Positions 9,450 through 22,439 of a stretch of 64,000 bases of DNA are shown here, piece after piece; the first letter of the stretch is position 1, and each line of letters starts with the position of its first letter. Origin of the DNA: Microthyrium microscopicum. Taxonomy: Eukaryota; Ascomycota; Dothideomycetes; Microthyriales; Microthyriaceae. The stretch is from the NCBI GenBank assembly GCA_010405405.1, contig MU004230.1:2377744-2441743 (forward strand), given 5' to 3'. The notes beneath the pieces were generated by a model, which made no database searches, was not told the DNA's origin, and was given only the letters and a program-made list of their open reading frames with translations. Both the position numbers and the translations under genes were made by a program.

Positions 9450-11121
9450 TTAGTGGAAGGCGGTAATGTAAGGCCCAAAGTCTTCCGGAAGTCCGAGGAG
9501 GCCAAGAGGTAGAGGTCCGTTGACAACGTTGCCGCAGCTCATCATGATTTTTTCTCCATCAGTCTTCTTCCATATCTGAAGGAGAAGCCACCAGCGGCTA
9601 ACGAGTCTGAGAGTGCGAGCGTGAATGAGCTCTTCGAGCTTCTTTTGGTTGTCCAGTAGAACAGCCTGTTTATCTTTGACTTGCTGGTCATAGTCTTCTC
9701 TTAAACTTCGTTCGAAATCTTCCAGGTCCTTTTGCTGGTTTCGTTTTGAGTCGTGTCCTTCCCGAGTCTGATCGCGATAGAGGTTTCGAAGTTCTCGTTC
9801 TTGACGAGCAGCTGATCTTTCCAGCGCTCTTTCTTCCTCGGCCAATCGAAGGTGATCCGTTTCAGTGGCGGATTCTCCAAGAAGTGATAGACGGCGGTTC
9901 ATGTGTTTAAGCGCAGTCACATTTTTTGTTTTGGTCTCGGCGCTTTGTGCCGTATGTTCCTCCATCTTTGTGATTTCTTGAGCAAGATGTTTGTTTTCCA
10001 TAGCTTCAGTTGCGGCAATATGCTGTGTATGATTAGTAAAATTCGAGCAGAAGCAGTGAGAGAGTACTGACCTTTTTCTTTAAGTCGGCTATCCGGATTT
10101 CTATGCGACTCTCCAAATACATTCTTGATCTGCCGACAAACAATGGTAGAGCCACCCGTTGATGTTGAGAGAAATCTATGAACCGTTTTGCTTCTTCTTG
10201 ACACTTTGAACGCAGAGTAATGAAACTCGAGACCTTGGTGCACCGCTGTAAAGTTCTACTATCGAGCCAGGAGAAGGAAGTGAGATCTGTGAAGGAACTA
10301 GCTGATGTTCGAGATGAGATGGATGTAGGAGAGGTAGTAGAGGCCTGATCTGATTTGGATGATTCTAGAGCAGGTACTTCGCCATCAGTCGGTATGGGTA
10401 CCCAATTGCCGCTTTCGTCTAGTCGAGAAGGCACAAGTTGAGAGGGTGATTTTGGCGAACCACGAAATAGGTTCATGAATGATTCTCTTGTTTTTGTTCT
10501 TCGCGGACTTCGTGGGGAAGCAGGGCCTCGGGAAAATGTTGAGAAGAGAGAATTGGCCGTTTCCGGTCGGCCATCGACAGACAGAGACGTTTGTCTGCCA
10601 CTAAATTTCCGGAAAGTAAGTGAAAGGGAGGGTCGAGATGGATTGGCATTAAAATCGGTACTTGATGTTCGAAAGCTTGTGGATGACTCGCTTCGCAAAG
10701 TAGTTAACGAGTCTTCCGACTCTTCGGGTGTTGGTGGTAATTCCTTTTTATCCAAAACAAATGATAGATCCAGCATCACGGGTCCTGGGGGTAAAGATGG
10801 TAGACTACGCATGTAGTTTGCCGGCAAATGTTGTTCCGGTACTCCAAGTTCTTTTGCGATATATAACAGCTCTTGTTCCAACAACTCCTCATCCACCTGC
10901 TTGGCAAATACAAAGTCATGGTACAAATGTAAATCAAAAACAGTGGAAACCTTTTCGATTTGTGTAAGCGCATTGGTATATCGTTTCTCTGCGGAGAGAT
11001 GAGGATCAAGGGGAGATGGGCCAACATCAGGAACTGTGCATAATTGTAGTATGCGATTGACGTTGACCATTTCGGCAGCATCCATTTGTGAGGCCGCAGG
11101 CGATGGATCAAAGTGTGGCAT
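9450..11121 (-). CDS. conserved coiled-coil protein of unknown function
   Basis: Two exons, 10072-11121 and 9450-10022, joined across a 49-bp intron with a GTCAGT donor, a TACTAAT-like branch site and an ACACAG acceptor; 540 residues. Residues 1-130 are helical (NVNRILQLCTVPDVGPSPLD early on). Residues 130-270 are Ser-, Pro- and Arg-rich and disordered (SPRSPRR, RGSPKSPS). From about residue 300 a helical region leads into a long charged coiled coil rich in Glu, Arg and Lys (about 345-480). The end (LPLGLLGLPEDFGPYITAF) is hydrophobic and looks conserved. The frame stays open upstream to an ATG at 11838, but that part has untranslated-leader composition, so I prefer 11121. No enzyme motif; perhaps a cytoskeletal or scaffold protein. 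Confidence 0.65.
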
Positions 11122-12264
11122 ATCGATTGCCTGGCGTTGGTCCGAAAATGTCAGATTTGTCCTACCAGAAGGCGGGATGGAATTTCTCAGTGACAGGCAT
11201 GCGCGGCCATATGATGTATTTGATGTCAATATGTTGTTTTGTATTCTAGTGTCGCGACGAGGCTCCGGGCACCACGAAACGATAGATAGGAAGGAACTAG
11301 TTGAAAGACAATATCCCAAGGTGGAAGGTTTAATCAAGTGAGTGACAGAACTAGAAACTCGAGTGAGTGAAGGCGGATGGGTTGAAGTTGAGCTGTGGCG
11401 GAGTGGGCGGTCGGAGATTTGGTGAGTATTTCCTAGGCGGTTAATGGCAATATCAGGAGTCTCCGAGTCCTGGGAAGAAGGCCAAAAAGGGGATTGGTGA
11501 TTTGGTTGATATTCACGGAGACCACGAGAGGAAAGGGTTGGAAAGTGCACCAGTTCAGCGCAACAATCAGGGACCAGGAGAGTCGAATGGGTAGAGAAGC
11601 CTAAGGAGCAGGAGGAAGGAGAGCGAAGAGGCAGAGGAAGCATCTTAGGCGGTGTTGACCTTGGGATGGGCAAAATGGCTTGATTTGGCTGCAGGTTTGC
11701 CAGCGACCAGCGGTGGTGGGGGAGACAGCCACTGGCCTCGTCGAGAAACTTGGTGGAGTCTTTTCGTAGAATTTGGCGTTGACAAGTCAAGTGTCCGAAG
11801 AGACCGATCCAGTCAGCAAGCCAGAGGGACGCCTCCAAGCCATTTTCAGCCTTGGTGTCGCTTGCTGTCCACTCATGCAGGCGAAATCGCGGCCAGTCAA
11901 GCCAGCACCGAATCGAGGCATGCTACCGCCAATCGCACTCCCTGCCTGCAGCTCTTGAGCAGATCCCTGATGTGCCGACCCGCTCCCCGGGTTGAGATTG
12001 AGATTTCAAGAGTCAATGGTTTGGCCTGGGTACGGAGATGGAATGCAGGATATCATGACCTTGATTGAGTAGCTGGAAACAGCATGTGTAGTCGTGGGAG
12101 GCAGTGGAGCAAAGACTCGTTACAGGGATCAAAGACGATCAATGTTTTGACATGTCTGGTCTGTGGGCACTGGGCACAGAGAAAGAGGAGCAAATTACCA
12201 GTAGAAAGTGAGAAAGACGGAGAAAGCAGTGGCAGGCAAAGCCGCAATGCACAGCAAAACCACA
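11122..12264. other. probable long 5' leader and intergenic
   Basis: GC-moderate sequence up to the target-site duplication of the Mutator-like element. The minus frame is open from 11838 to 11121 but has low coding character. No other gene is supported. Confidence 0.4.
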
Positions 12265-12273
12265 GCAAAATTG
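12265..12273. repeat. target-site duplication, left (9 bp)
   Basis: GCAAAATTG directly abuts the left end of the element. The right copy at 15699-15707 reads GCAAAATTA. The single difference is TpG to TpA, which is a RIP-type change. Confidence 0.75.
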
Positions 12274-12424
12274 GAGGAGAAGTTTCCACACACCCTACTC
12301 AATGGCACCCCCGTGTTTCTACACACCCTCTAGGGGTTGCTTAGACCCTATTACTAAATTAGGTAGCGCACTACCAAAATTAATAATAAGAGCTAGAATA
12401 TAATAGAATACGTATAGATCTATA
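12274..12424 (+). repeat. left terminal inverted repeat of the MULE
   Basis: Aligns as reverse complement with 15550-15698 through TATAGATCTATA; most differences are C/T or G/A. It contains two spaced copies of a 15-mer, GTTTCYACACACCCT, at 12282-12296 and 12315-12329. These may be transposase-binding sites. Confidence 0.85.
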
Positions 12425-15400
12425 GGTAGATTACGTAAGATTATAAGATTTTTAGTAAGTATATTTTTAGGGTGCTATTAAAGTAAGATTTTAGTATTAA
12501 TAGTAAATTATATATATTAAGACATAGAATAAGCTAAAGAGAAAGAAAATAACGCTAAATTACTATATTCTCCCTAATTCTTAGTATTTTAATACTAAAC
12601 GTTAGTTACTATAAAATTACGCATTATATCCTAACCCCTTATAGATTAAATACTTCTATTAAATAATTGCTAAAGGTTAAATTAGCTACCCTACTTATTA
12701 TCTCTTCTTCTATAAGAACTTCTACGTTTTTAATATATCTAATAGAAGAAGAGAAGGATTATTAGATATCTTAAGATTAGTAATACTAATAGGCTTTATA
12801 TAGAAGTTAGTTAGTATAGCATACTTATTATCTTCATCTTTATTAGCGTTAATATAAGCCTTCTTAAAGAACTTAATTAATTATATTAAATATATAAAAT
12901 TAATAAGATTCCTCCTAATAATAATAATAGCTTTAAATACGTATAAGTAGAAAAATTGCTTATTCTACTATCTATAGTAATTATAAGTCCTAGAATTAAT
13001 ATTAATAGTATATTCCTTTAAATAAGAAGTATATTTTAATATACTAGTAAGAGTTATAAGATTAAAAGAATTAAGTATAATAATAGTAACCTATTTAGAA
13101 TAAAATAACGTAGTATTATAGAAGTATTAATTATAATAAGTAAAATCTATAGGCATAAGATATTACTATAGATTTAAATATTTATAAATTTAATCTTTAG
13201 CTTCTTAATACTTAGAACGCTTTTTAATAATATAATTCTAGATACTATTTAAAAGAGGAATAAAATACTTATAATAGTAGCCTTTAAGAACTAAATTAAT
13301 AATCTTAGTAGTATTAGATATTAACTAACTATAATACGGTATAAAAAAGTATTTATAAACCTATTTCTCTTTAGGTAGCTTTTTAATATAATTCTTAAAG
13401 TTAATAAAATAGTTAAGAGTATTCTATAGCATTAGATAGTTCTATTAGTAGATAGAATTATAGTTAACGTAATAATTAAGCTATCTTAATGCTTATATAC
13501 TAAAATTAGACTATATATTCTACTTAAGGTAAAAGAAATATTATCTAAGGGCGTAAACCTTAAAATTTAAGTCTAGCATATTTAAAAGACCTTAATTTTA
13601 ATTAATAATTATAGTAGAGTAAAATTCTAAAAGAAATATAGTTAGATATAGTTAGATATTTTAAAGATATAATTAAGAAAGAGAAGAAAAAAAGAGCTAG
13701 AAGAATAGTAAATCTAGCTAGAAGAAAGTAAATTTAGAAACTAGCGCTAAGACTTATAAAGATTACTAATCTTAATACTAAGTATTATGCGTCCTAGATA
13801 TATATATATCTACTCTTATAACTTATTATTCTTACCTTTAAAGATACTAAATACGTAAATTATTATATTAGCTTTACTATTAAATCTAGTAATAATAACT
13901 ATCTTAGTATTATATTCTATTTTATAGTAAGTAGCATCTAAACTAATAATTTTAGGTAACTAAGCAAAAATTGCTTAACTAATAAATAAATATATAAATA
14001 CGTATTAAATCTACTTTATAAGAGCCTTCTTAAATATAATATAAATTTTAGGATTTACTTATTTAAGAGCCTTAATCTAGGAGGGAAGTATCTAATAGCT
14101 ATTAAGGAATTTATTTTTAACTCTTCTAAATATCTTACGCTTTAGTTAAGATACCTATTAAAGAGTAATAGCCTAACCTATATATTTATAAATTATATTA
14201 TAAATATCCTAATTTAGCGTATTCTTATTAAGAGCGCTATAGGCTTTAATAAGCTTCTTTATAATCTATAACTTTAAAGTATATACTTATTATAAAGTAG
14301 TTCTTATTAAATAAGTATAGTCTTTAAGCGCGTTAATCTATATTAAAATCTACTTCTTCTTAGTAATATTAACGCATTTAGGAATTAATTTTATAACATA
14401 TACGCCCTATTTATAAGTATCCTTCTAATACTATTAGAGTTATTAATCCTCTCCTAAACCTCTCTTCTTATAGACTTTAAATCCTATCTTTACTACTATA
14501 AGATATAGAATAGTATTAATATCCTAATAGTTATTATATACTAAACTAACCTATAATTTCTTCTATAATTCCTTTTTATCTTTAGTAATACTAGTAGTAA
14601 TAATAGAATTAATTAGTTTTAGCATTAGCATAATACTATAGATATTATTCTTAAAGAGCCTTAGGTATAGGAAGATACCTAGCTCTAGCTTATTATTATT
14701 AACGCTAGTAAGATTAATAAAGTTAATTTTAAGAAGAGGTACTAAATTTTTAATAAGAATAACATTAAAGTTTAAAGCTTACTTAATAGGAACATATCTA
14801 GATAAATATAAAAAAGCTATAGTAAAGTATAGGTAAGTAGATATAAATAAAATAAAGATATAATATCTTTTAAATAAATTATAATATAAAACGCTAATAT
14901 TTTAATATAAGTAATTCTAAGCTTTTAAAAACACGCCTAAAGCCTACCCTTTATCTCCTTTACCTCTCTATATTACTATAGCTAATTCTATAGTATAAAT
15001 TACTACTAAAAAGTAATATATTTAATCTCTTTACTTAATTCTCTATATACTATATATTTTTATACTTTTTAATAATTTTAGCTAATTTTAGCGTACTATA
15101 GTATTAAAATATTACTTCTATGCCTAAAGCTAGATCTATAGCTATTCTTAAATTCTTAATATCTTAATAGCTAATTTTATAGTAGAAATCTCTACTAAAA
15201 AGTAGTATATTATATCTTATCTATTCTTAGTCTACTCTATACTAAATTTTTATAATTTTTATAATTTTGCACTATTTTAAATAGTATAGCGTTAAAATCT
15301 TACTTCTACGTAAAGCTACTATAAAAATTAGATCTATAGCTTTTAGCGCTTATCTATTTAATATCTAAATCTTAATACCTAATTTAATAGTATAAATCTC

Positions 15401-15549
15401 TATTAAAAAGCAGTATATAATATCTTTCTATTAAATTCTATTAATTTTACTATTTCTATACTTTTTAGAGAACTCTACTATTAATTTAGAGATAAATCTA
15501 GCTTCTATAGCTAAATCTAGTCTCTAAAGTAATAGTAAGGTCCTCTACT

Positions 15550-15698
15550 ATAGATCTATACACATCTTACTATATTCTAGCCCCTATTATTAATTTTAGT
15601 AGCACGCTACCTAATTTAGTAACAGAGTCTAAGCAACCCCTAGAGGGTGTGTAGAAACATAGGGTACCATTAAGTAGGGTGTGTAGAAACTTGTCCTC
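15550..15698 (-). repeat. right terminal inverted repeat of the MULE
   Basis: Reverse complement of the left TIR, with the paired 15-mer at 15644-15658 and 15676-15690. The outer 110 bp is less RIP-damaged than the interior on both sides. Confidence 0.85.
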
Positions 15699-15707
15699 GC
15701 AAAATTA
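15699..15707. repeat. target-site duplication, right (9 bp)
   Basis: GCAAAATTA follows the right TIR directly and matches the left GCAAAATTG except for the RIP-type last base. Confidence 0.75.
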
Positions 15708-16909
15708 AGTAGTGGGCGCATCCCTCAACAGACAAATCCCCAAAACAGACCAGATCCTGAGCCCTGCGCTCAACCTGCTGCATTCAACTCAACACCATCC
15801 AATTGAAGCATAGCAAGTCCAAAGCTAAACTGGAGAAACCGCTGGGATACGCGGGCTTTAAAAGGTTAGTTCAGCCTAGCTCGTCAATCGTGGGCTCGGG
15901 TACTCAATCTTTGCCTTGACTGGTTCTCCGTGAAGTCATCAAATCCTCCGACCCGCCGCCAATCTCACCTGAACCAAATCATCCATCCTTCTTTTCTTCC
16001 TCGCCCAGACCAACCAGAACTTCTGGCGTCCTTCGGAATAAATGGTTCCACTCTCAGCCGCTCACTTGGTTCGCTGGTCTGGCTTCCCCTTTCATTACAC
16101 GATAGGGATTCATGCCATTTTGTACAAAGCTAACTGAAATCATCATCCGATTCTTGCGTCCTCCTGAACCTAGACGCGAAAACTATTGCTAGAAATGTGA
16201 CCAGGCCCCCTAGCTGCTTGTGAGATAGGGATGACGCGAACTAGCACAAGGCAAGCAGTCTTGCTTTTGCCATACAGAATACGGAAATATTGAAGAACAG
16301 TATAAGAAACATTTTGCCTAACTTCATACTCTGAAAGTTTAAGCTTATGCAATACCTCTTTCTTGCAGCTTTATAAAGGTTTGGAAAGTGCGAGTAAGTA
16401 CACTTTGTATGCAGGCACAAGGTCCAGCCAAGTTGTAGAGTAGATCTGAGCTCACTTTAGTCAAACCTTGTGCCTCGTGGAACAGTGGAGCCTTTTCAAA
16501 GTTATGTAAGCTTTGATACATTACCGTACAGCTTTGCTAAGTTGCCAGGAAAACTGCCACTGCAGTGCTCGAACACAACCAGTCTTGCAGCCATCGACCT
16601 GCACTTACATGCCATATATATATGTCTAGCTCCCATCAGAGCGCCGAAATGCTTTGTGATTGAAAGGCAACAACTCGTTCCATAGAACAACTTCCATGCG
16701 AGCCTCCACACTTGAGCCGGTTCATGCTATTCGGAGACGCCGTAGTCCGAGTCGTTTCGACAACATGAGTATCTCCAACTGATGAAAAGAGCAAGGAAGC
16801 AACAAAATCCGTATAAAGATGAACATGAATTTTTACATATACTACAAGGAATATCTCCTCAAGCCTTATAGCTCTCTATCAAAAACCCCCATTTACAACA
16901 ATCACCACT
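15708..16909. other. intergenic between transposon and secreted-protein gene
   Basis: Normal base composition returns at once after the element. Only short frames without motifs are present. 16800-16909 is AT-rich and is probably the 3' flank of the minus-strand gene. Confidence 0.5.
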
Positions 16910-17503
16910 TTACAAAGGCACAACCTTGTTTGAGCCAACAATAACCTCAGCATGCACACCATTATGAGTACCACCGGGGCATCCAAGCTGGATATAAGCC
17001 TGCATCTTATTTCCATTCAACAAGCTCTTGAACAGACCCCACTGAGCCTCACCACCCTGCTTTGTCTCAATCAACTTTGCCTGTTGCAGAGTTGGGAACT
17101 TGCTGCTCTTAAAGTGCAACACGTTCTGCGCATCAACGCTGAAGCCATCGGAAAGACCAGCGGCGGAAACGGAGCCGAGGGGCGCCATGTCCATTGTGGA
17201 CATGGCGGGTGTTTGCGCACCCATCGTCTTGCCTTCGCACATGAGTTTGTCGGCGTTGAGGGAGCAGGCGGCTGCGTCCTTGATGTCGGTTACGGCAGTG
17301 CCGTCGGCGGATTTGCCGAGGAAGATGCTGGTGGGCTTGCCATCGACGGTGGCGGTGATTTGGATGGCGAATTTGGCTGGGGCGGCTGATGGGGCGGCAG
17401 CGGCGCTAGAGAAGATGGATTAGTTGGAGGTCCATGGTGGTGGGATGGAAGGTGAGGTTAATTACCCAAGGGCCATGGTGGCAGCGATAGTTGAGAATCT
17501 CAT
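16910..17503 (-). CDS. small secreted protein, unknown function
   Basis: Two exons, 17466-17503 and 16910-17405, joined across a 60-bp intron (GTAATT donor, CTCTAG acceptor); 177 residues. The signal peptide MRFSTIAATMALGAAAA is split by the intron, with a likely Ala-rich cleavage site. The mature part is mixed alpha/beta by composition, with about three cysteines (AACSLN, LMCEGK, LGCPGG). Near its start is AKFAIQITATVDGKPT, which I associate with uncharacterised secreted proteins of ascomycetes. No catalytic motif is visible. A TATA-like site lies about 110 bp upstream. It is the only convincing gene between two RIP-damaged transposons (1.2 kb and 1.7 kb away), a setting often seen for effector-like genes; that role is inference. 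Confidence 0.75.
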
Positions 17504-19216
17504 ATTGATATAGTTTTGGATTGTTTGAAAGGATTGGATAGGTTGAATCGTAATAGTGTGATTTTTCGGTAGTCGATGAGATCAGAATTGACTCAAATGG
17601 GCTCTTGGGAACATTTATATACTTGGCCGCCGGGCATTTAACAGCAATATAAGGGAATTACAAATTCAGGTACACCCGTTCAATCTCATGGACTCACATG
17701 TAATTTTAGGGTCCGTTCTCTGACGATAGTAATGTCAACAGGCGTTGCATCTAGGTTAACTCGCTTATTAGCGTAGGCAATAAAATGTCCTTACCGGGTT
17801 GTGGAAGAAATAGTAACGGCGATATATTGAAAGAGATGCGCTTGCTGTGGCAATGACGGCGTTTTAGATTAAATATATGATCTTTAAGGGTCCAGTGCTC
17901 ACATGGATAGATCTTCGTCCCTCGATTAATTGAACACTGTTATGGTGTACGGCAGGTAATGAAATCGGACAAGTAAGAAGAGGTTATCGGTTCTAATGGA
18001 TTCTAGAATTTCTCCTTTCTGGGAACATCGTATTCAAGCTTTTGATAGCAAATTTTCAGCCTTGTGCTCAGCCTTTTGTTGGAAAGCTTGACGTTGATAG
18101 CAAGTAGGGCTGAAGTACGCAAGCGAGTCTTCAAAGAGAAAAGGCCTCTCCAACCGAAGCCCAAGGATACTGCCATTCATTCCATTTGTTTTCTCCTGAG
18201 TGAATAGAATAGCCAACTCTGAGATGGAACAATTATTTGGAATAGTCGCCGGGTTGATGGATAACGCACGGCGTAAGAGTAGATATCATTTCTCGTCCCA
18301 GGTATCCGGAGTGCTGGGCTCGGAAGTGAAAGCTGAAAGAGATTAGATGAACCATGCTCCAATATAACCTATATTGCATGTTGAAATAATTCCAAATATC
18401 ATTGTAATGGAGTAGCTACCTCTATCAGCAATAGATGTTTGTCGCCCAGTTAACGCAGCGTAAGCGAAGATCAAAGACGCTGTGAAATAGAAAGCATTCT
18501 GGTTAAAAAGCATCAATAACTCCAGCATCGACTAAACATGTCTCCAAGGGCTTCGCTTTCGCTTTGAGATTGGTCAGTCCTGTTGACCAGAACAGTATTC
18601 AACAGGGCATGAGATCACTTTGAAGATCGATATGCTTGGCGATTGATGGTTTAGAGAATCAGAGTCCAGATCACGACTGTATGTATTGACATGCCTCGAT
18701 ATCTTATCTGAGTCGATTGAAACAAGGCGGTTGTATCAAATGGATAAGGGATAGAGAATTCGAGGTTGGACTGGAAGGTAAAAGCTGTCAAAGTGCCAGT
18801 ACCTGAGTTGTGGCTGAAGCGAGGCTAGGCCCATTTTCAATACTTGCTTAATAATCACACATGTGTACGTATCGAATTACACACGATGGTTTCGAGTCGG
18901 GTCCGTTCCTGGGAGCTAAAGTGGGGTCCCACCACATCATACTTGTCATACTCTAACTTTGTAGACTCCGTGATATCTCTAAAGATTCTAGCACTAAAAG
19001 TATTAATTGTAGAGACCAAGCCGGTCTAAGACAAATTACCACCAAAATTTCGCATCCCAAACGATCTATCAAGTTCATCGTGGAGCAAGTTGCCTGATTT
19101 GTTATGGCTGAAAGTCAAGTCAAGAATCCCCACAAGCATTATCAGATTGCCAGTCACATTTATACTTGTTATAACACATTAAGTTAATGAGGCCATTAAG
19201 CTACTTTGGGTAGGGA
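17504..19216. other. intergenic, possible gene relics
   Basis: Normal-composition DNA between the secreted-protein gene and the pogo-type element. At 18177-18528 the minus strand has two short frames that could be joined by a 50-bp intron, one with a hydrophobic stretch (LIFAYAALTG). Neither has a recognisable domain and I do not call a gene. Confidence 0.4.
17613..17622 (-). promoter_or_regulatory. TATA-like element upstream of the small secreted protein
   Basis: Minus strand reads GTATATAAAT, about 110 bp before the start codon at 17503, a good TATA-box position. Confidence 0.5.
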
Positions 19217-19218
19217 TA

Positions 19219-19251
19219 CTATAAGAAAGCAGTGAAATGAGTAATATAAAG
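19219..19251 (+). repeat. left TIR of the pogo-type element
   Basis: CTATAAGAAAGCAGTGAAAT and the following 13 bases are the reverse complement of 22440-22472 with about six differences, nearly all C/T or G/A. The right end is the less damaged copy and begins CCGTAAGAAAGCAG. Confidence 0.75.
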
Positions 19252-22200
19252 ACTACTTAAGCCCTATAATTTTAGGTAGCGTCGTAAGGAGCGTTAAAAA
19301 TATAGGGCTAGTAAAATAGGTAGTATTCGTTTTTAACGCTTCTTTAGTATCTAGATATTATTACTAAGTAAGCTATTTTGTCGTTTTTAAAGCTAATCTA
19401 AACTAATTTGAGTAGGATATTATTATTTTAATAGTAAGGGTAAATTTTATAATTAGGCTAAAGCTATAGAGGGACATTTATATATAGATTTTGTAGTAGA
19501 ATTCTATATTATTCTTTATACTAATTAATATCCTTAAAACCTAATTCTTTTAACTCTAAACTAATTAAATACTAGGAATTTAACTATTACTATACTAAAG
19601 GTATTAAAGAAAGTATACTAAGACTATTAGCCTTTTACTAAATTAGACCTAAATATTATAGAATTAAACTTTAATTAACCTTTTAGGACTAAATTACATA
19701 CTAGGAAGCATAAATCGCTTTTATTAAAGAAATAGCGTACTAAACAAGCTAAAATAAAGTCCTAGAATTATTCTTCTATTAAATACTAACTAAAGGTAGT
19801 TAAGTAGATAATATAATAACGTATTCTACTTAAATAAGGCAAATAGTAGTATAAACTACCTAATAGTATAAAATAGAGTAAATATCCTAATACCTATTAT
19901 TAGTAACGTCCTATAAGATATAGTAATGCTACTAAATTCTTTACTAAATCTTATTTAATAGTATTAAGATAGTAGAATTAGTAAGCAGCTTTGTAGATTA
20001 CTAATAATTAAGCCTACTAAGTTTTTAATCCTAAAAAGCGCCCTAAGTACTATCTTAAGCTTAAAGATACTATTTATGTTTAGTATTATGAGTAAAGAGA
20101 ATAGAAGAAGTCTATTAGTACTTATTAATTACTTTATTATATAAATAACGTATAGTAGTATATTTATGCTACTAAGATTGCTTATAGTAAGTTTCTAAAA
20201 GAGTATAAACTAATAAAGGGCTAGCTTTAAAGATTCTTATATTGTTAGAGAATTAGTTAAAGGAAGGCTACTTACGTTGCTTAGGAATTACTATTATTAT
20301 AAATAGAATAGTGCTAGGAATTTATTACTTATATAAAGCTTACTACCTATAGAGCTATTAGACCTATTAATAGTAAAAGAAGGAATATTAATAGTATCTT
20401 AGATAAGGAACTAGAAGTAATAATATAGCCTTATTAAATAGTTAATATAGATAAGATACTAATACCTTTTTGTAACTTTAGTAGTTATACTTTAGTAGAT
20501 ATAGGCTCTAAGACTATCGCTATTTATACTTATAAAGACAAAGATAAAAAGCGTTAGATAACGATAGTTCTAACTATTATTACTAATAGTATCCTTTAAA
20601 TTTTACTACTAATTATATTCTATAGAACTAAGAATAAGAAGAAGAGTTATATTAATAAGACAAAGGGTCTATACTACTATAATAGCATTTATATAAAGTA
20701 TAATAAGATGGCGTAGAATAATAATAAGTTAATACAATAGTAGTTAAAAGAGGTATATTTAAAAGGAATAAATATAGCTCTAAAGGAGTATTCTAGCAAT
20801 CTTAGTAGTCCTAATAGCTCTAAAGATGTTTTATAGCCTTCTATCTTAAGTAATTCTTCTCTTATACCTTCCTAAAATAGAAATATTTTAGTACTAACTA
20901 TAGGATCTAGAGCTTAATTTAATAACATTTCTACTATATTCTAGCCCTACTATAATATCTTTAATATCTTGTACCTCTTTAATATTTATAATATCTATAA
21001 TATCTACTTCTAACCCTTCTATTCTTATTATAAACGCCTTCTTTGCTTATAAAATAGCCTCTATTAAGTAAATCTATAAAGATAATAATATTATTATTAT
21101 TATTATCCCCCCTAGTTGTATATTTAAAATTTAACTACTTAACGTTAGCGTAAATAAGCCCTTTAAACAAATAGTTAAGAAATTATAAGATATATAGGTC
21201 TTTACATTCTACTAATAGGAACGCTTTAAAGACTTCTTTAATATAAAATCTATAGAACCTTTAGAATAGATAATAGCTTAATGTTGCATATTTATAATGT
21301 ATATTATAAAATAGGCATAGAATTAAATATATACTTATAATGCTAAAGTTATTAAGCGCTTCTTTACCGCTATAGGATTAAATAATTAGTTAAATACTAC
21401 TATTACTAATAAGCGTTATAATATTAGTATTAAAGATTTACTATAATTACTAAACCTTTCAAACTAGCATTTAGTAAAGCTAGAATCTGTTAAAGCTACT
21501 ACTACTAAATAGGACGATGTTTAAGAGAAGGTTAATAATCCTAAGGTATACGTACCTAATATTAGTAATAATAACGACATAGAATATTATAATAAAGATA
21601 AGATTAAAATACCTAATATTAATACTAAAGATACTAAAGACACTATAGATATTAAAGTTATTTAAGATGTTAAAGATGCTAAAGACATTACTATAGATAT
21701 TAATTTAGATAAAGATAAGAATAATAAATTCATAACGTCCTTTATAGCGATAATGGACGCTCTACTATAAAATTTGCCTATACTCATCCTACTAAAGATA
21801 TTTCTACTATTTATTATACCTTAGCCTATTCTTTCTATTCTTCTAATTCTATAACCTCTTTACCTTTAGAATTAGTATCTAATACTATTATCTAATGCCC
21901 CCCTCTAAATTAAATCCTATAGCGGACTTAAAGAGTTAAATTCTACCTATTTTATATAGTAAAATGCTCTTAAGTTACTAGAATAGATACTTAAAGACTA
22001 GCATTAATAGCTTCCTAAATAGGCCTATAATCCTGCTTTAGAACCTATCTAAAATATTAAGATAGGATATCTAATAGCAATATTCTATTAGTAATAGGAC
22101 TCGCAATATTAATCGTTTAGCGTTAAATTAGGCAGTATTCTTAACCTATAGTAAATCTAGTAGAGTTAGGAAAATTATTAATAATAACTAGGCAATATTA

Positions 22201-22439
22201 GTATTAAAAAGAGCGCTTTAATTTATATACTTATATATAATTCTATATCGTCTAGTTCTTAATATCTTAAGCTTTAAATATACCTATTTTAGTATTAGAA
22301 TTCCTTATTTAAGATAATATAAAGTTAAATAGGATTATAGGGTTTATGGTTATAAAAATGGATTAATAGTAATTTACTATAAGAGGCATTTCTATAGGAA
22401 CTACGCTAAAAACGCCATTAAACGCCCTCTCTCTACGCA

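Larger units (their letters stand above)
12274..15698 (-). mobile_element. Mutator-like (MULE) DNA transposon, RIP-degenerated
   Basis: A 3425-bp element with terminal inverted repeats of about 150 bp that start exactly next to a 9-bp target duplication. Long TIRs plus a 9-bp duplication are the hallmark of Mutator-like elements (fungal Hop type). The interior is extremely AT-rich, with CpA and TpG nearly absent and CpG kept, as RIP leaves it. Frames are littered with stops, many at sites that would be TGG. On the minus strand a damaged reading shows LDATYYK near 13921-13941, which resembles the D-A-T-Y motif around the first catalytic Asp of MULE transposases, so the lost transposase probably ran on the minus strand (roughly 12.9-15 kb). 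No usable gene remains. An alternative, hAT, is less likely because of TIR length and the 9-bp duplication. Confidence 0.8.

Noticed and set aside
11122-11838. N-terminal extension of the coiled-coil protein from an ATG at 11838
   Set aside because: The frame is open, but its Pro/Ser/Leu-rich reading looks like translated leader. The start at 11121 is followed directly by structured sequence.
18177-18528. possible two-exon membrane protein on the minus strand
   Set aside because: Short, splice sites ambiguous, no domain; could be a relic but not supportable.
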